From Poecilobothrus nobilitatus (taxonomy: Eukaryota > Arthropoda > Insecta > Diptera > Dolichopodidae), in contig OX352772.1 in assembly GCA_947095535.1 (NCBI GenBank), positions 119,654,191-119,718,190 of the forward strand: a stretch of 64,000 nt of DNA, given 5' to 3'. Below, one piece after another: positions 34,538 to 44,237 of the stretch. The notes below the pieces were generated by a model, which was not told the DNA's origin, made no database searches, and saw only the letters and a program-made list of their open reading frames with translations. The translations under genes were made by a program, and so were the position numbers. Each line of letters starts with the position of its first letter. The first letter of the stretch is position 1.

Positions 34538-35839
34538 TTATAGGTTTGAGAATATATTTCGGTTTTTATCAATTTGTAAACTTGCATCAAATTCTCCATA
34601 AACAATAGCAGTCAGTGTAGATGTAAGTGGTTTTGATAGTCTTGCCTCAATTCTAACTGTACCTTGATTTAGTAGACCTTGACACACTTCATTTCCTGAT
34701 GAATCTGGAGTTAAATCAAAAGCTAGAATGAAAAACCCATTACTAAACATGGTTTTTGTTATCTGATGACCTTTATCATTATGGTAAATTCCAGTTCCCG
34801 AAAAAAGTGTACTGTATGCTCTTGTACAGCAATTATTTTCATCTGAAAAACTGGTTTCAATTGCTGAATTAGGTATTTGAACACCATTTACGTTTAACAC
34901 AAATTGTGAAATATCAAAATGTTTAAAATTGTATGGGTTTTTTGACCTTTTTCCAGAGTAACCTGTATTTTCTGTCATGCAAAAAATGTTTGTGTTTGGC
35001 AACTGTCCAATAAAAACATTATCAAGTGATATTGATGAACTATTCTGTGGAATGGTAAAAGTTTTTACCTCTACCCGTTTGTAATTGTATTTGGCATTAG
35101 TTTTTTCCAATACAGCATTATGTGCTAATAGCACACTAGGATTAATTCTTACATGTCTTATAAATAAAGTGGCTTCTAAAATTTTCAGTTGAGATTCATC
35201 AGTATCATCTGCAAAGAGGTAAAAATCTGGTTTTTCTAATGTTAGGACAACTCGAACATCGACATTGTTTATGAGAAGTGTAGGTTGGTTAAACATATCT
35301 AAATGTAATTTCCCCATAAGTTCCACTACATTGCTATTTTGGTATAATTTTTGACGTTCTTTTGAACCACTATTATCTGTTTTTGCTATATTTGGCTTAT
35401 CTAGCATCCATCCACCACACTCCAAATGCGTTGTAGCGGCATCCTTACCATAATTTAACAATGATTCAATATAAGCTCTGTAATGATAATTGCCATCTGA
35501 TGGAGATATATTCTTTCCATTTAGTTGAACATTACATTGTTTTATTAATGAATGTAACATATTATTAACCACACTTGGTTGTTGTATAGGTGTTCCATCA
35601 GTTTTTTTATCTTTATTCCATTGAGTTCCATCTTTTTTTAAAATTTGTACTTTTAATTTTAGATATGTCGAAGACAAGTCTCTATATGTATCACCGTGCC
35701 CTAGTGAAACAAATTCTATGACAGACGGATTATCTAAAGAAGCAATAGGGTTATAGGAAACTTCTTCAGATCGTAAAATACTTGACTGAATAGGCTGTGT
35801 TTTAAAAATATCAAGCTCTGATTTCATACATTCAATCAT
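34538..35839 (-). CDS. MCP: Polinton major capsid protein (double jelly-roll)
   Basis: A 433-aa open frame beginning MIECMKSELDIF. The blocks LRSEEVSYNPIASLDNPSVI, GDTYRDLSSTYLKLK and NGKNISPSDGNYHYRAYIES are typical of the Polinton major capsid protein, which has a double jelly-roll fold as in adeno-like viruses. It would form the hexon-like trimers of the shell. Length fits the family (~430-600 aa). It is the largest gene in the minus block, 3 bp from the upstream pVI-like gene. No break is seen. Confidence 0.85.
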   Translation of the reverse strand: MIECMKSELDIFKTQPIQSSILRSEEVSYNPIASLDNPSVIEFVSLGHGDTYRDLSSTYLKLKVQILKKDGTQWNKDKKTDGTPIQQPSVVNNMLHSLIKQCNVQLNGKNISPSDGNYHYRAYIESLLNYGKDAATTHLECGGWMLDKPNIAKTDNSGSKERQKLYQNSNVVELMGKLHLDMFNQPTLLINNVDVRVVLTLEKPDFYLFADDTDESQLKILEATLFIRHVRINPSVLLAHNAVLEKTNAKYNYKRVEVKTFTIPQNSSSISLDNVFIGQLPNTNIFCMTENTGYSGKRSKNPYNFKHFDISQFVLNVNGVQIPNSAIETSFSDENNCCTRAYSTLFSGTGIYHNDKGHQITKTMFSNGFFILAFDLTPDSSGNEVCQGLLNQGTVRIEARLSKPLTSTLTAIVYGEFDASLQIDKNRNIFSNL

Positions 35840-35841
35840 AA

Positions 35842-36282
35842 TTATTCAAAAATATCTTTTTGTTTGTTTTTGTTATTAACTTTGCGTCGCTTCGACGTAA
35901 AATAATTTAAATTATTAATGAGAGGTCTTTTTATAGATTTTCTTCGTTTTCTTTTGCCTTGTCCATACATTTCATTGAGTTTCCGAACTGCACCTCGTCT
36001 TACATTTTTCATTATCTCTTTACTTCGATCTTGAACCACTTCTTTTACATTTGCCCCTGTGGCAATATCAGATAATGCATTAATACCAGAGTTAATAACC
36101 TCTTTTTTAAATATATTAGCTCCAGACGTAAATATTGGTTTTAAATATCTAAAAAGACCACCGAAAAAGCTCCCTAACCCTCGTCCCCTTTGGTAAGGTA
36201 CAATTGAGTGTAACAAAGGACCAATATCCTCAAGACCTTTTCCTGATTGAACTAAATAATATTTGTAGTACGCTCTCTCCAT
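35842..36282 (-). CDS. Polinton small virion protein, pVI-like
   Basis: A 146-aa open frame. The N-terminal half has YYKYYLVQSGKGLEDIG and YQRGRGLGSFFGGLFRYL, a Gly-rich amphipathic segment; the C-terminal half is highly basic (GKRKRRKSIKRP, TSKRRKVN). A Gly-rich segment with QRGRGLGSFFGGLFR is recurrent in Polinton minor virion proteins and has been compared with adenovirus pVI, a membrane-acting and maturation cofactor. It sits directly upstream of the capsid gene. Role is inferred. Confidence 0.7.
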   Translation of the reverse strand: MERAYYKYYLVQSGKGLEDIGPLLHSIVPYQRGRGLGSFFGGLFRYLKPIFTSGANIFKKEVINSGINALSDIATGANVKEVVQDRSKEIMKNVRRGAVRKLNEMYGQGKRKRRKSIKRPLINNLNYFTSKRRKVNNKNKQKDIFE

Positions 36283-36328
36283 AATGAATAAAATAAAATA
36301 ATATATAGTTTTGTAAAATCGCTTTTAT

Positions 36329-37246
36329 TTATACTTTTTTAAAATGTAATACAATTTTTGTTGGAATTGAACTATTGGAAAAGTTTATTTTGTATCCATA
36401 TTTATCACATAAAAGTAATGAAATGTTATTAAATGATTTCTCCACATTGCAATATTGAATATTACTGAATTCTTTTACAGTATCAGTGAAAGAATTTTGT
36501 ATGTTAACAGATCTTAAACACCTTATATCTTTATCACCTAGTTTTTGCGGTTCAATTATATCTGTGTATATAAAAAACATATCTGGTTTACTAATGGGAA
36601 TCAATTGTACACTATCTATAAAGGTTTTGAAAGCTTCTATTACACGTGATTTATATTTTTTAAAATCTGTAACTTTAAAAGATACTTGATTGAAACATGT
36701 TGTCAAAAGTCCTTCGAGGGTATAAGCGTAATTTGCTCTTATTTTTATATCTATTTTAGGCTTAGTAACACATATTGTGGTGTAACTTAAATTTTTAGGC
36801 ATCTCCTCAGCTTTTATTGGTTGTGTATAATGAACTTCATCGTTTATAAAATTAAAAATTCCCCAAATCAACTGTCGTTCAACTTCTTTTCTTGTAAACC
36901 TATTAAGTGGGCGTATATTTTGAATTAGTGTTGGTAGTAGAAAAACTTTCCAGTCGCATATCATTTGTTTTTCTATGTATGGAATATATGATGTTCCAAC
37001 CCCTATCATATATTTCTGCATACCTTTAATAAATATTTGAGTACTTTTTTCCCATTCTTCACCATACACATTTGGAACGAAATCATTAACATACATTTCT
37101 GAAATACCGACTTTCCACCTTGAATCACACATGTATTTATTCATTTTATTTGTAAAAGATGATAATGAATTTTCTGGATAATAGTTCATAGATGAATCAC
37201 TGAGTAAAGTGGCATAAAATTCATCATTTACTTGTATGTTGTCCAT
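36329..37246 (-). CDS. Polinton minor capsid/penton-like protein
   Basis: A 305-aa open frame. The N-terminal signature FYATLLSDSSMNYYPENSLS, FTNKMNK and WKVGISEMYVNDF is characteristic of the single jelly-roll penton-like protein of Polintons. It would occupy the capsid vertices. The start at 37246 overlaps the end of the upstream gene by 23 bp, which fits compact polycistronic packing. It reads intact. Confidence 0.8.
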   Translation of the reverse strand: MDNIQVNDEFYATLLSDSSMNYYPENSLSSFTNKMNKYMCDSRWKVGISEMYVNDFVPNVYGEEWEKSTQIFIKGMQKYMIGVGTSYIPYIEKQMICDWKVFLLPTLIQNIRPLNRFTRKEVERQLIWGIFNFINDEVHYTQPIKAEEMPKNLSYTTICVTKPKIDIKIRANYAYTLEGLLTTCFNQVSFKVTDFKKYKSRVIEAFKTFIDSVQLIPISKPDMFFIYTDIIEPQKLGDKDIRCLRSVNIQNSFTDTVKEFSNIQYCNVEKSFNNISLLLCDKYGYKINFSNSSIPTKIVLHFKKV

Positions 37247-37910
37247 GAGCTTGCGGATTTATTCTTACGAATTGGAAAATTAAGTTCTGTTTGAGTGCTG
37301 CTGACCTTAAAACACGTCTTGATGAATTATTCAACTCTTTGCTATTTATAGTTTTTTCTTTTTTCGTTGGTGGGCTTGGGCTATCTAAAGGAACAGTTAT
37401 AATGTCCCCTGTATCAGTTTCAAAAATTTGTACATTTTGATTTCTAATTGATTTTCTTTTTCTAAGGCGTTCTCCAACTGAAGCAGCTGACAATGCTTTT
37501 GTTAAAACATTTTCCTGAATTTCATCATCAAATACTTCGTCATCAGCTTCTTTTTCATATACTTCTTCTTCTTCAGGAACAACTTGTATTCCTACATTCT
37601 TATATTCAGGATAATGCGATTGAGCTTCCGCATCTATATACATTGGTTTTGCACGAGTTTGAGTACCTTTTGTTTCCGTAATTTTTACTTTCTCCTCTTT
37701 ATTTCTAGGAAGTACTCTATTTTTGTTTCTTATTTTAAATAAATTTTGTCTGTATAAATACCATTTTTGAGTGTCTGTTAGATATTTATTTAACAATATT
37801 TTTTTCATATTTTTATCCAACTCATTTAATTCAAAGTCTGCATTTTGTTTCATTTTCTCATAAATCTCGGGTTTTAGTATAATCATTTTGTTAAATGTTG
37901 TATTATTCAT
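37224..37910 (-). CDS. Polinton conserved protein of unknown function (228 aa)
   Basis: The N-terminal part (IILKPEIYEKMKQNADFELN then ELDKNMKKILLNKYLTDTQK) matches a recurrent Polinton protein that I recall only as conserved unknown. The middle is acidic (EEEEVYEKEADDEVFDDEIQ), followed by a basic stretch (RLRKRKSIRNQ) and a Pro/Ser-rich segment. It overlaps its neighbours: its ATG shares ATGA with the stop of the gene at 37907-38242, and its 3' end overlaps the penton-like gene. A structural or scaffold role is possible but unproven. Confidence 0.7.
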   Translation of the reverse strand: MNNTTFNKMIILKPEIYEKMKQNADFELNELDKNMKKILLNKYLTDTQKWYLYRQNLFKIRNKNRVLPRNKEEKVKITETKGTQTRAKPMYIDAEAQSHYPEYKNVGIQVVPEEEEVYEKEADDEVFDDEIQENVLTKALSAASVGERLRKRKSIRNQNVQIFETDTGDIITVPLDSPSPPTKKEKTINSKELNNSSRRVLRSAALKQNLIFQFVRINPQAHGQHTSK

Positions 37911-38242
37911 TTTATAAAATTTCCGATTATCCCTGATAGTACTGCACCAAGAAGTGTAGGTAAAAATCCACCACGTTGAATAATGATTTTTCTTTTATTA
38001 TTTATAGATTTTTGGCGGCAAATGAGGGATCTCAATTCCTTTTTATACTTTCGTAATTGGGTTGTTGATTTTTTACTTAGATTACAATTACCTTTTAAAA
38101 TATTTAAAGCAATTTCACAAAATGTTTTGATTACTTCAGGGTCACAATGTTTTATAATTACTTTCTGAAATTTCGGTTTAGAGCTTTTTAATAGGTGCAA
38201 TATATGACGGTTGACCTTCAAACGTTTCATATTCTTTGCCAA
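37907..38242 (-). CDS. Small basic Polinton virion-type protein (111 aa)
   Basis: A Lys/Arg-rich protein with a C-terminal hydrophobic Gly motif IIIQRGGFLPTLLGAVLSG. Such a basic body plus GGFLP-type tail occurs repeatedly in Polintons and recalls adenovirus core peptides. It would plausibly bind DNA or membranes in the particle. The start region overlaps the ATPase gene by 65 bp and the stop overlaps the next start (ATGA). Confidence 0.7.
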   Translation of the reverse strand: MAKNMKRLKVNRHILHLLKSSKPKFQKVIIKHCDPEVIKTFCEIALNILKGNCNLSKKSTTQLRKYKKELRSLICRQKSINNKRKIIIQRGGFLPTLLGAVLSGIIGNFIK

Positions 38243-38645
38243 ATTGTTCTAATTGATCTCTTGTACAAAAACACAAACCTTTTCCAAATATATCACTTCT
38301 TAATCGAAATATATCATTAACGTCTTGAGTAAGATCTATTAATATATACCCGTATGGTTCTGACGTCACTTCATTATATACTTTTTCAAATGCTTTGATT
38401 TGATTGGGATATATTTGGCGAGCTAGAGGTAATATCTGCGATTTATCTCTTGGATTTTTGAAAAGTACTAGATATTTACAGTTAAGCGAAATATCTCTTG
38501 AAAATTTAGCCTGGTGAAAAACATTTTGTGTTACAAATATTACAGATAAATTATGAATAAAAGTGGTTTTACCACAGCATGATGGCCCCGCTACCATCTT
38601 TGTAAATGGATGAAATAGCATAGTTGTATTAGTTAAAAATAGCAC
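38178..38645 (-). CDS. ATP: Polinton packaging ATPase (FtsK/HerA type), internally shortened
   Basis: A 155-aa open frame with Walker A (MVAGPSCCGKTTFIHN, residues ~18-33). Immediately after come SVIFVTQNVFHQAKF, SLNCKYLVLFKNPRDKSQIL and EPYGYILIDLTQD, the C-terminal blocks of the family. Polinton ATPases are usually about 230-260 aa. The segment between Walker A and the SVIF strand, which should carry the Walker B acidic pair, is missing, so the gene has an apparent in-frame deletion of some 70-100 codons. It would normally drive genome packaging. This version is unlikely to hydrolyse ATP. Confidence 0.8.
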   Translation of the reverse strand: MLFLTNTTMLFHPFTKMVAGPSCCGKTTFIHNLSVIFVTQNVFHQAKFSRDISLNCKYLVLFKNPRDKSQILPLARQIYPNQIKAFEKVYNEVTSEPYGYILIDLTQDVNDIFRLRSDIFGKGLCFCTRDQLEQFGKEYETFEGQPSYIAPIKKL

Positions 38646-38662
38646 TGTTAACCTATATTTAT

Positions 38663-39232
38663 ATGAAAAGCTCTTTTGCCGAAGTGAATATAAATGTAAA
38701 TTTATTTATTCTAATGAGTATTCTTACACAAACCGTCGACATGGTTAAACGAGTTCTCATAGTTGACCTACAATTTTTACAAGGAAATGAAAAGCAATGT
38801 TTCCTAAAAGAATTAGCCATACTTGAAAAAGGAAGTTTAATTCCAACTGTCTATCACTTCAAAGCACCGTACCCCTCAGAGGAACTTAGTCCGGATATGA
38901 AATATAATAACCAGTATTGCGAAAATAAAATAAATGGACTTAAATGGAATAACGGTCTAGTTGAATATTTAGATGTAAAATGCATATTAAAACACTATTT
39001 AGAGTCAGCTGAAAAAATTTATGTTAAAGGAGAACAAAAAAAACTATTCCTTCAAAAGTACATTGACAGTAATAAAATAGAAGATTTAAGCAGAACCTTG
39101 CCGTCATTACAAAAGATTGATAACTTTAAATCAAATTGTCCTATACACTTATTAAACAACAATTTCAGATGTGCTGTTAAAAATTGTTATAATGTATATA
39201 TGTATCTTTTAAAAGAAAAAATGTTAGATTAA
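38663..39232 (+). CDS. Polinton nuclease-like protein
   Basis: A 189-aa frame; the internal ATG at 38741 (MVKRVLIVDLQFL) is the more likely start. Blocks in order are VLIVDLQFL, CFLKELAIL, TVYHFKAPYPSEEL, GLKWNNGLVEYLD, KIYVKGEQKKLFLQKY and a C-terminal Cys/His region (NCPIHLL...CAVKNCYNVYMYL). I recall this arrangement from insect Polinton and host-copied proteins, and an RNase H-like or DEDD-type nuclease fold seems plausible from the DLQ... and KELAI blocks. That fold is inference. It is divergently arranged with the ATPase gene, only 17 bp away. Confidence 0.65.
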   Translation: MKSSFAEVNINVNLFILMSILTQTVDMVKRVLIVDLQFLQGNEKQCFLKELAILEKGSLIPTVYHFKAPYPSEELSPDMKYNNQYCENKINGLKWNNGLVEYLDVKCILKHYLESAEKIYVKGEQKKLFLQKYIDSNKIEDLSRTLPSLQKIDNFKSNCPIHLLNNNFRCAVKNCYNVYMYLLKEKMLD

Positions 39233-39309
39233 AACAGCACAGATTTCTATAAAATTGTAAAATATTTTTAAATAAAAAATTATTTCCAACATATAAATAA
39301 ATTTGTTTT

Positions 39310-40157
39310 ATTTTTTTTTTTTAACACAACATAAGAATACATCTTTTTTGTTCTACATTCTTATATATCAATAAAATCTTAAAATACTAATAATTTTTTC
39401 TTTCCTCTTCTTTAAATATTTCATCAGAACAAAAAAGAAAAGAAAAAAATTCATCTCAAAATATCAATTTGGTCAAGGTTGATTCAGATTTAAAAACCAG
39501 CTTTGCACTTTTTTCTTTTAATTTTAAAAATTCGCATAGGTACACTTAATTTGTTTAAATTTTTCTCTTTACATTTTATAAAAACGCATTTTTTCTTACT
39601 ATATCCATTTACGCCTATTACTTAAACCACATGTTAGATATTTTTGATTTTCTGTTTGTTTTCTTTTTATTCATATTTTTGTCGACATTCTTACATAACA
39701 ATAAAATCTTATACGGTGATACTCGCAATTAATTAATGGTTTTTATTTCCTCTTCTTTAAATACTTCATAAAAAAAAGAAAAAACAAGAAAAAAAGAAAA
39801 AAAATGCATCTCAAAATTGCATTAATTTTGTTGATTCTTCATCTAAGATGTAAAAAACCAGTTTGCACTTTTTTTAAATTTTAAAGAAACGTATAGGTAC
39901 ATTTTTTTCTCTTTACATTGTATGAAAAAGCATTTTTTTTTCCTACTATTTTCCTGCATACCTATTACTTAAACCAAGTATACAATCTTTATAAACAACT
40001 GACGATCGCCGCCAGTCTGACTTACTTTTAAAATGACCTTGACATACTTCCTGTCTGGCCTTCCGGGTGACCTTGACCTACTTATGGGTGACCTTGACCT
40101 ACTTCCGGATGACCTTGACCTACTGACCTGTCTGGCCCAAGTGCCTACCTATCTACT
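39310..40157. repeat. Polinton right terminal inverted repeat
   Basis: Inverted relative to the left repeat, with about two of the internal ~370-bp units. The outer 140 bp carry four copies of TGACCTTGA (40034, 40068, 40089, 40110). The inner boundary is approximate. Confidence 0.75.
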
Positions 40158-40620
40158 TATGTCACTAGTGAATGAATGATAAAAGTATAGATGTATATTA
40201 TATAGCACCGTATTTACATACATATATGTATTTTATTGTACTTATAAGAAATTATTCTGTCAATGGAATATTTAAATATAATATAATATAATATTTAAAA
40301 TTATATTTACTATTTTGTGCTAAGTAAATTTAATATACATTTACCGCTTAGTATTAAATGGTACTATAGAATATTTGAAAAAGTTTTGGATTGATAATCG
40401 TTGTGTGGAAGGTTAATATCTGCTTTTGAAGAATGTATAAACATATAGTTTGAATATATGTACAACCCATAATTCTAGAAATTATAAAATTCACCCAAAT
40501 TATTTTAAAATACTAAAATATTAAAAAAATAATATTGTAAGCAAAGTGACAGGCTGTAAACAAACTAACGGTTCGTACGGGTATCTAAGAGTTGACAAAG
40601 GCAACTGTATTCTTCCTCGT
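40158..40620 (-). mobile_element. DINE-like family C element, part right of the Polinton
   Basis: It resumes the family C sequence directly after the TATGTC duplicate and ends with GGTTCGTACGGGTAT and ATTCTTCCTCG, the shared terminal block. Confidence 0.7.
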
Positions 40621-41396
40621 TTCAATTATTTCTTATTACAATATTAATTTAATTACAAAATCGAATTTACTTTATGTACTGCTCGTTGTATTACGTTTAA
40701 CTACGTCCACGTTGTAATGCAAGTGCCTCTAAATTATAATTACAAGAAAAAGAAAGAAGTTTTACCGCTTTCTTAAACTTGCTTGGAGAGTTTAACATCT
40801 GAGAAATAGAGTGACCATGTTCACTAGAATAATTGAGTTTAACATTTTAATCCCACGTGCATGCCTGGGTCAGTGTCCACCACGACTCCTATCCATTTTA
40901 TCCATTCATAAATTGTTAAACGAAAAAACTGACCGAGGCTCGTTTTCCGTTTTGAATTAGATTAACTAGGTATTGCTATTATTATAATTCCATTATTATT
41001 ATTTATTATTATTTTTGTTTTAATAATAAATGTTATGTTCACTTCTAAGTTTTTGGTTATCTAATTAACATTTTCATTAAATTGATTTTAATATAAATTC
41101 CTTTTGATTTTATTTCATTTTATTTATTATAAATGAAATTAAATAATGCAAAGATTAAAAATTAATAAAATTTTATATGTATTTTTAATTGCTTGTTACC
41201 TAATTTCTTACACTAATTTTGTTAATAAAAAATCATAAAAATAAAATTCTGTATTTAATTATTCCTTCAAAACTCTAAGTCTAGGATTATTATAATTATC
41301 ATTTATTATTTTAGATTTTTGGAAAATCCATAAAGAATTTCTTCTTATTAAAATAGAATAAAAGAAAATAGTCTAAAATTTTAACTCTACAATTAC
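40621..41396. other. No gene seen; possible 3' flank of the P-type element
   Basis: The stretch is moderately AT-rich with a small GC-richer part near 40780-40960. I found no inverted repeat matching the far side of the transposase and no convincing open frame. Confidence 0.3.
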
Positions 41397-43820
41397 TTAT
41401 TTCACGATGTTTTTAAGGATTTTCATCATAATATATCCTGCAAAATATCTGGTAGCATTTTCAGATAAGAAATTTTCTATGGTAAAGTTTTCTTCATGTT
41501 CAGAATGTAAATCAATATCATTTAATAAGTTAATGTTCTCTTTATTTGATGGATCCTGATTGCCTTGCTTTGGATCACTGTTTGATTCTTCATTGTCGTT
41601 GTTAGTTTCATCCAATTTCAATATATTTTGCCAATCTATATCCAGCATATTTTCAGAATCTTGTTCACAGTTCGCGAATTTCGAAGAATACGCTAATTTT
41701 ACACAGATTATTTTAGCTAAAATATATCCCAATTCGGAAGCAGAAGGATTTCTTTTTTTAGAACGAACTATACTAAATAAATTTTCTATTATATCCTGAT
41801 TACATTTATTATTGCACATGTAATACCAGTCTGCATGTTCATTGAACAGCTCATCTGATAATAAAAGAATACCGTTAATAGATTGTCTCAGCCCTTTTAA
41901 ACAATTAATTGTAATTTTTTTGTGAGGAACCTCAAATTCTACTCTTTAGCTAAAATATATCCCAATTCGGAAGCAGAAGGATTTCTTTTTTTAGAACGAA
42001 CTATACTAAATAAATTTTCTATTATATCCTGATTACATTTATTATTGCACATGTAATACCAGTCTGCATGTTCATTGAACAGCTCATCTGATAATAAAAG
42101 AATACCGTTAATAGATTGTCTCAGCCCTTTTAAACAATTAATTGTAATTTTTTTGTGAGGAACCTCAAATTCTACTTTTTTCAAAAATTCGCACATATCA
42201 TGAATATAATGCCATACGCAATTATTTTTTTGCAAACCGTTTTTATACGGATTTTTGTCATATAGTGTTTTACTATTTAGACAATCGAATAAATTATTAA
42301 ATTTTTCTACGCATTTTGCAGTACACAACGCAGAGTTTTTATCCTTAAAAAAATCTGATTCGGCGTATGTTCTAATACCAGCACAAGTACTTGAACTAAA
42401 TACCTGAATAGCAAGTTTCACATTTATTTTTTGGAACGTATTGGGATTTATGTGGCTCTCTGTTAAACGTGGGCATACTCGGATTGATGACTTACTATCT
42501 TTTTCATACAGCTGCTTAATAATATTCCATGTCGCATGACCTGATTCTGTTTTTAATGGATACTTAATTAAATTATTTCTAATTGATTTAAATAAATGTG
42601 GTACATCATATAAAAAATAAATTTTTTCTTCATTGTAAATAAAATAAGGTATATCTTCTGTAACACCAAGTTTTTTACAAAAAGATTGATTTGTTGTTGA
42701 TTGGTCACAAACTATATTTCGGACTTTTAATTTAAGATCATGGGATAACTTCAAAATTTCCATAACAAGAAAATGAAGTTTATTTATTGGTATAGAAGTT
42801 TCAGAAACGACATATCCTATGATTTGCTTCCAATTACCATATAAGCTTCGGAACATGAAAACACAAGCGTTTTTTGCTATTTTAGGTTCGCGTTTATTTT
42901 TACCGCAACCATAATCGACGTATCCTTCAATTTTATCATGCTTTTGATTGTAAGTCAAATTTCTTTTGATGGCCATTTCGTCAAAAACTAAACTAACTTC
43001 TTTGAATTCATTCGAAAACTTGTCGACAGTTTCTTTAATTTTTGCATGCAGTTCCGGTGGTAATATAGAGGAAGTTAAATTTTTAATTGGTAAATCTCTG
43101 TAAATGCAACTAGTAGAAGGTAATCGAAATTGTAATTTTTCATATAAGAATTTATAAGCAGCTGTGGATTTGAAAAATATTAATTGGGATATTTTTTTTT
43201 CTTCTTTGGTGTATAACCGACTATTTTTCATTTGCATATTACAAAAAATATCTCGGTCAGTTAATGGCTGGGTAACATGAGTAGATGTTGACCCGGTTTT
43301 TTGTGAAGTTTTATTTTTTTTAATCTATTTAATAATTTAGTTTTAGACCTTAAATTTAAAATGTCATTTTTTAAAATTTTAATTTTGTTTTGCAACTTTC
43401 CTGTCAAAGATCTATAATATGCCAAATTCTTTTCTCTTTTATGACATTGTGTATATTGTGTACTAACCTGTTCTTCAACTATATTAACTTCAAAATTCAT
43501 CTGATCTAATTTACTCATGTTAATATCATCATCCACAATAATATTAATTGAAGCGTCAGCATTCTGATCAGAATCTTCCGTTAAAAAAAGTGTAGGAATC
43601 GCATTTGAATACAACCTTCTTGATTCCAAAAAAGTTTCTCAAAATGTCGCTGGCAAATATATGACGTTTTCAAAGTCTTAATATAATCATAAGATTGCGG
43701 ACAAGCCGTAACCCATGAGGCATATCTAGAGGTACGAGGGGGAAATCTGAAAAATTTTAAATTTTCAACTCGGGATGTGCTTCGACATGAACTGATACAA
43801 CAAATACGAACAGCCGGCAT
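41397..43820 (-). pseudogene. THAP-domain transposase of the P-element superfamily, broken
   Basis: Read from 43820: a THAP zinc finger (CISSC, FFRFP, W in YASWV, ICQRHF), then a frameshift into a Leu/Lys coiled coil (43629-43261), then the catalytic region 43237-41939. The latter has LVFDEMAIK and CDQSTTNQSF for the two Asp blocks, FLYDVPHLFKSIRNNL, and DIIENLFSIVRSKKRNPSAS with the Glu block, as in P-element and THAP9-type transposases. A 233-bp tandem duplication (41712-41944 and 41945-42177) shifts the frame, and the original C-terminus continues in 41819-41397. At least three breaks make it inactive. Some frame changes could be unrecognised introns. Confidence 0.75.
41712..42177. repeat. 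233-bp tandem duplication in the P-type transposase
   Basis: The segment from TTAGCTAAAATATATCCCAA to GAACCTCAAATTCTACT occurs twice head to tail with almost no difference, which points to a recent event. Confidence 0.9.
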
Positions 43821-44237
43821 ATTTATAATTAATTGAAAAATATAAATTCAAAGGCAAGACGAACTAGTTTTTTTGATTTTAAAATTAGTTTTTTTTTAAA
43901 TTGCTGAGATTTTATTTAGAATTAATTAGATTTTTAAATGAATGGATTTTCCTAGTTTTATTTTTTTATATTTAAATCAAAATTATTAATTCACCTATTA
44001 CGAGAATTTTTTTAATTTTAGATTGAATAACCATAGACCTTTAAGTATTGAAATAGTATATTAAAAATTTATTATTATTAAATTAAAAAAATAAATGTAC
44101 ATTCATACACATTTCATAAAAGACTAATCGTCAATCGGTAGTTACTTACTATTAAAATTAAATTTAAATCAAAAATCATGCATAAATGTATGTACCTACA
44201 TTATTATCTTTACAAAAACTATAAAAATCAACAAGTA
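43821..44237. other. AT-rich spacer, no gene seen
   Basis: This would be the upstream side of the P-type transposase. No terminal inverted repeat or promoter could be recognised. Confidence 0.35.

Larger units (their letters stand above)
25011..40157. mobile_element. Complete Polinton/Maverick element
   Basis: The ends are perfect inverted copies (AGTAGATAGGTAGGCAC and its complement) flanked by TATGTC at 25005-25010 and 40158-40163. A 6-bp duplication is diagnostic of Polintons. The 15.1-kb length fits the 15-20 kb family norm. Gene content includes protein-primed POLB, chromodomain integrase, adenain-like protease, packaging ATPase, two capsid proteins and virion accessories. The left and right flanks join to form one family C repeat, and copies at 94-99 and 13649-13654 show the empty site. 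Replication and integration genes are damaged; capsid-side genes read open. Confidence 0.93.
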
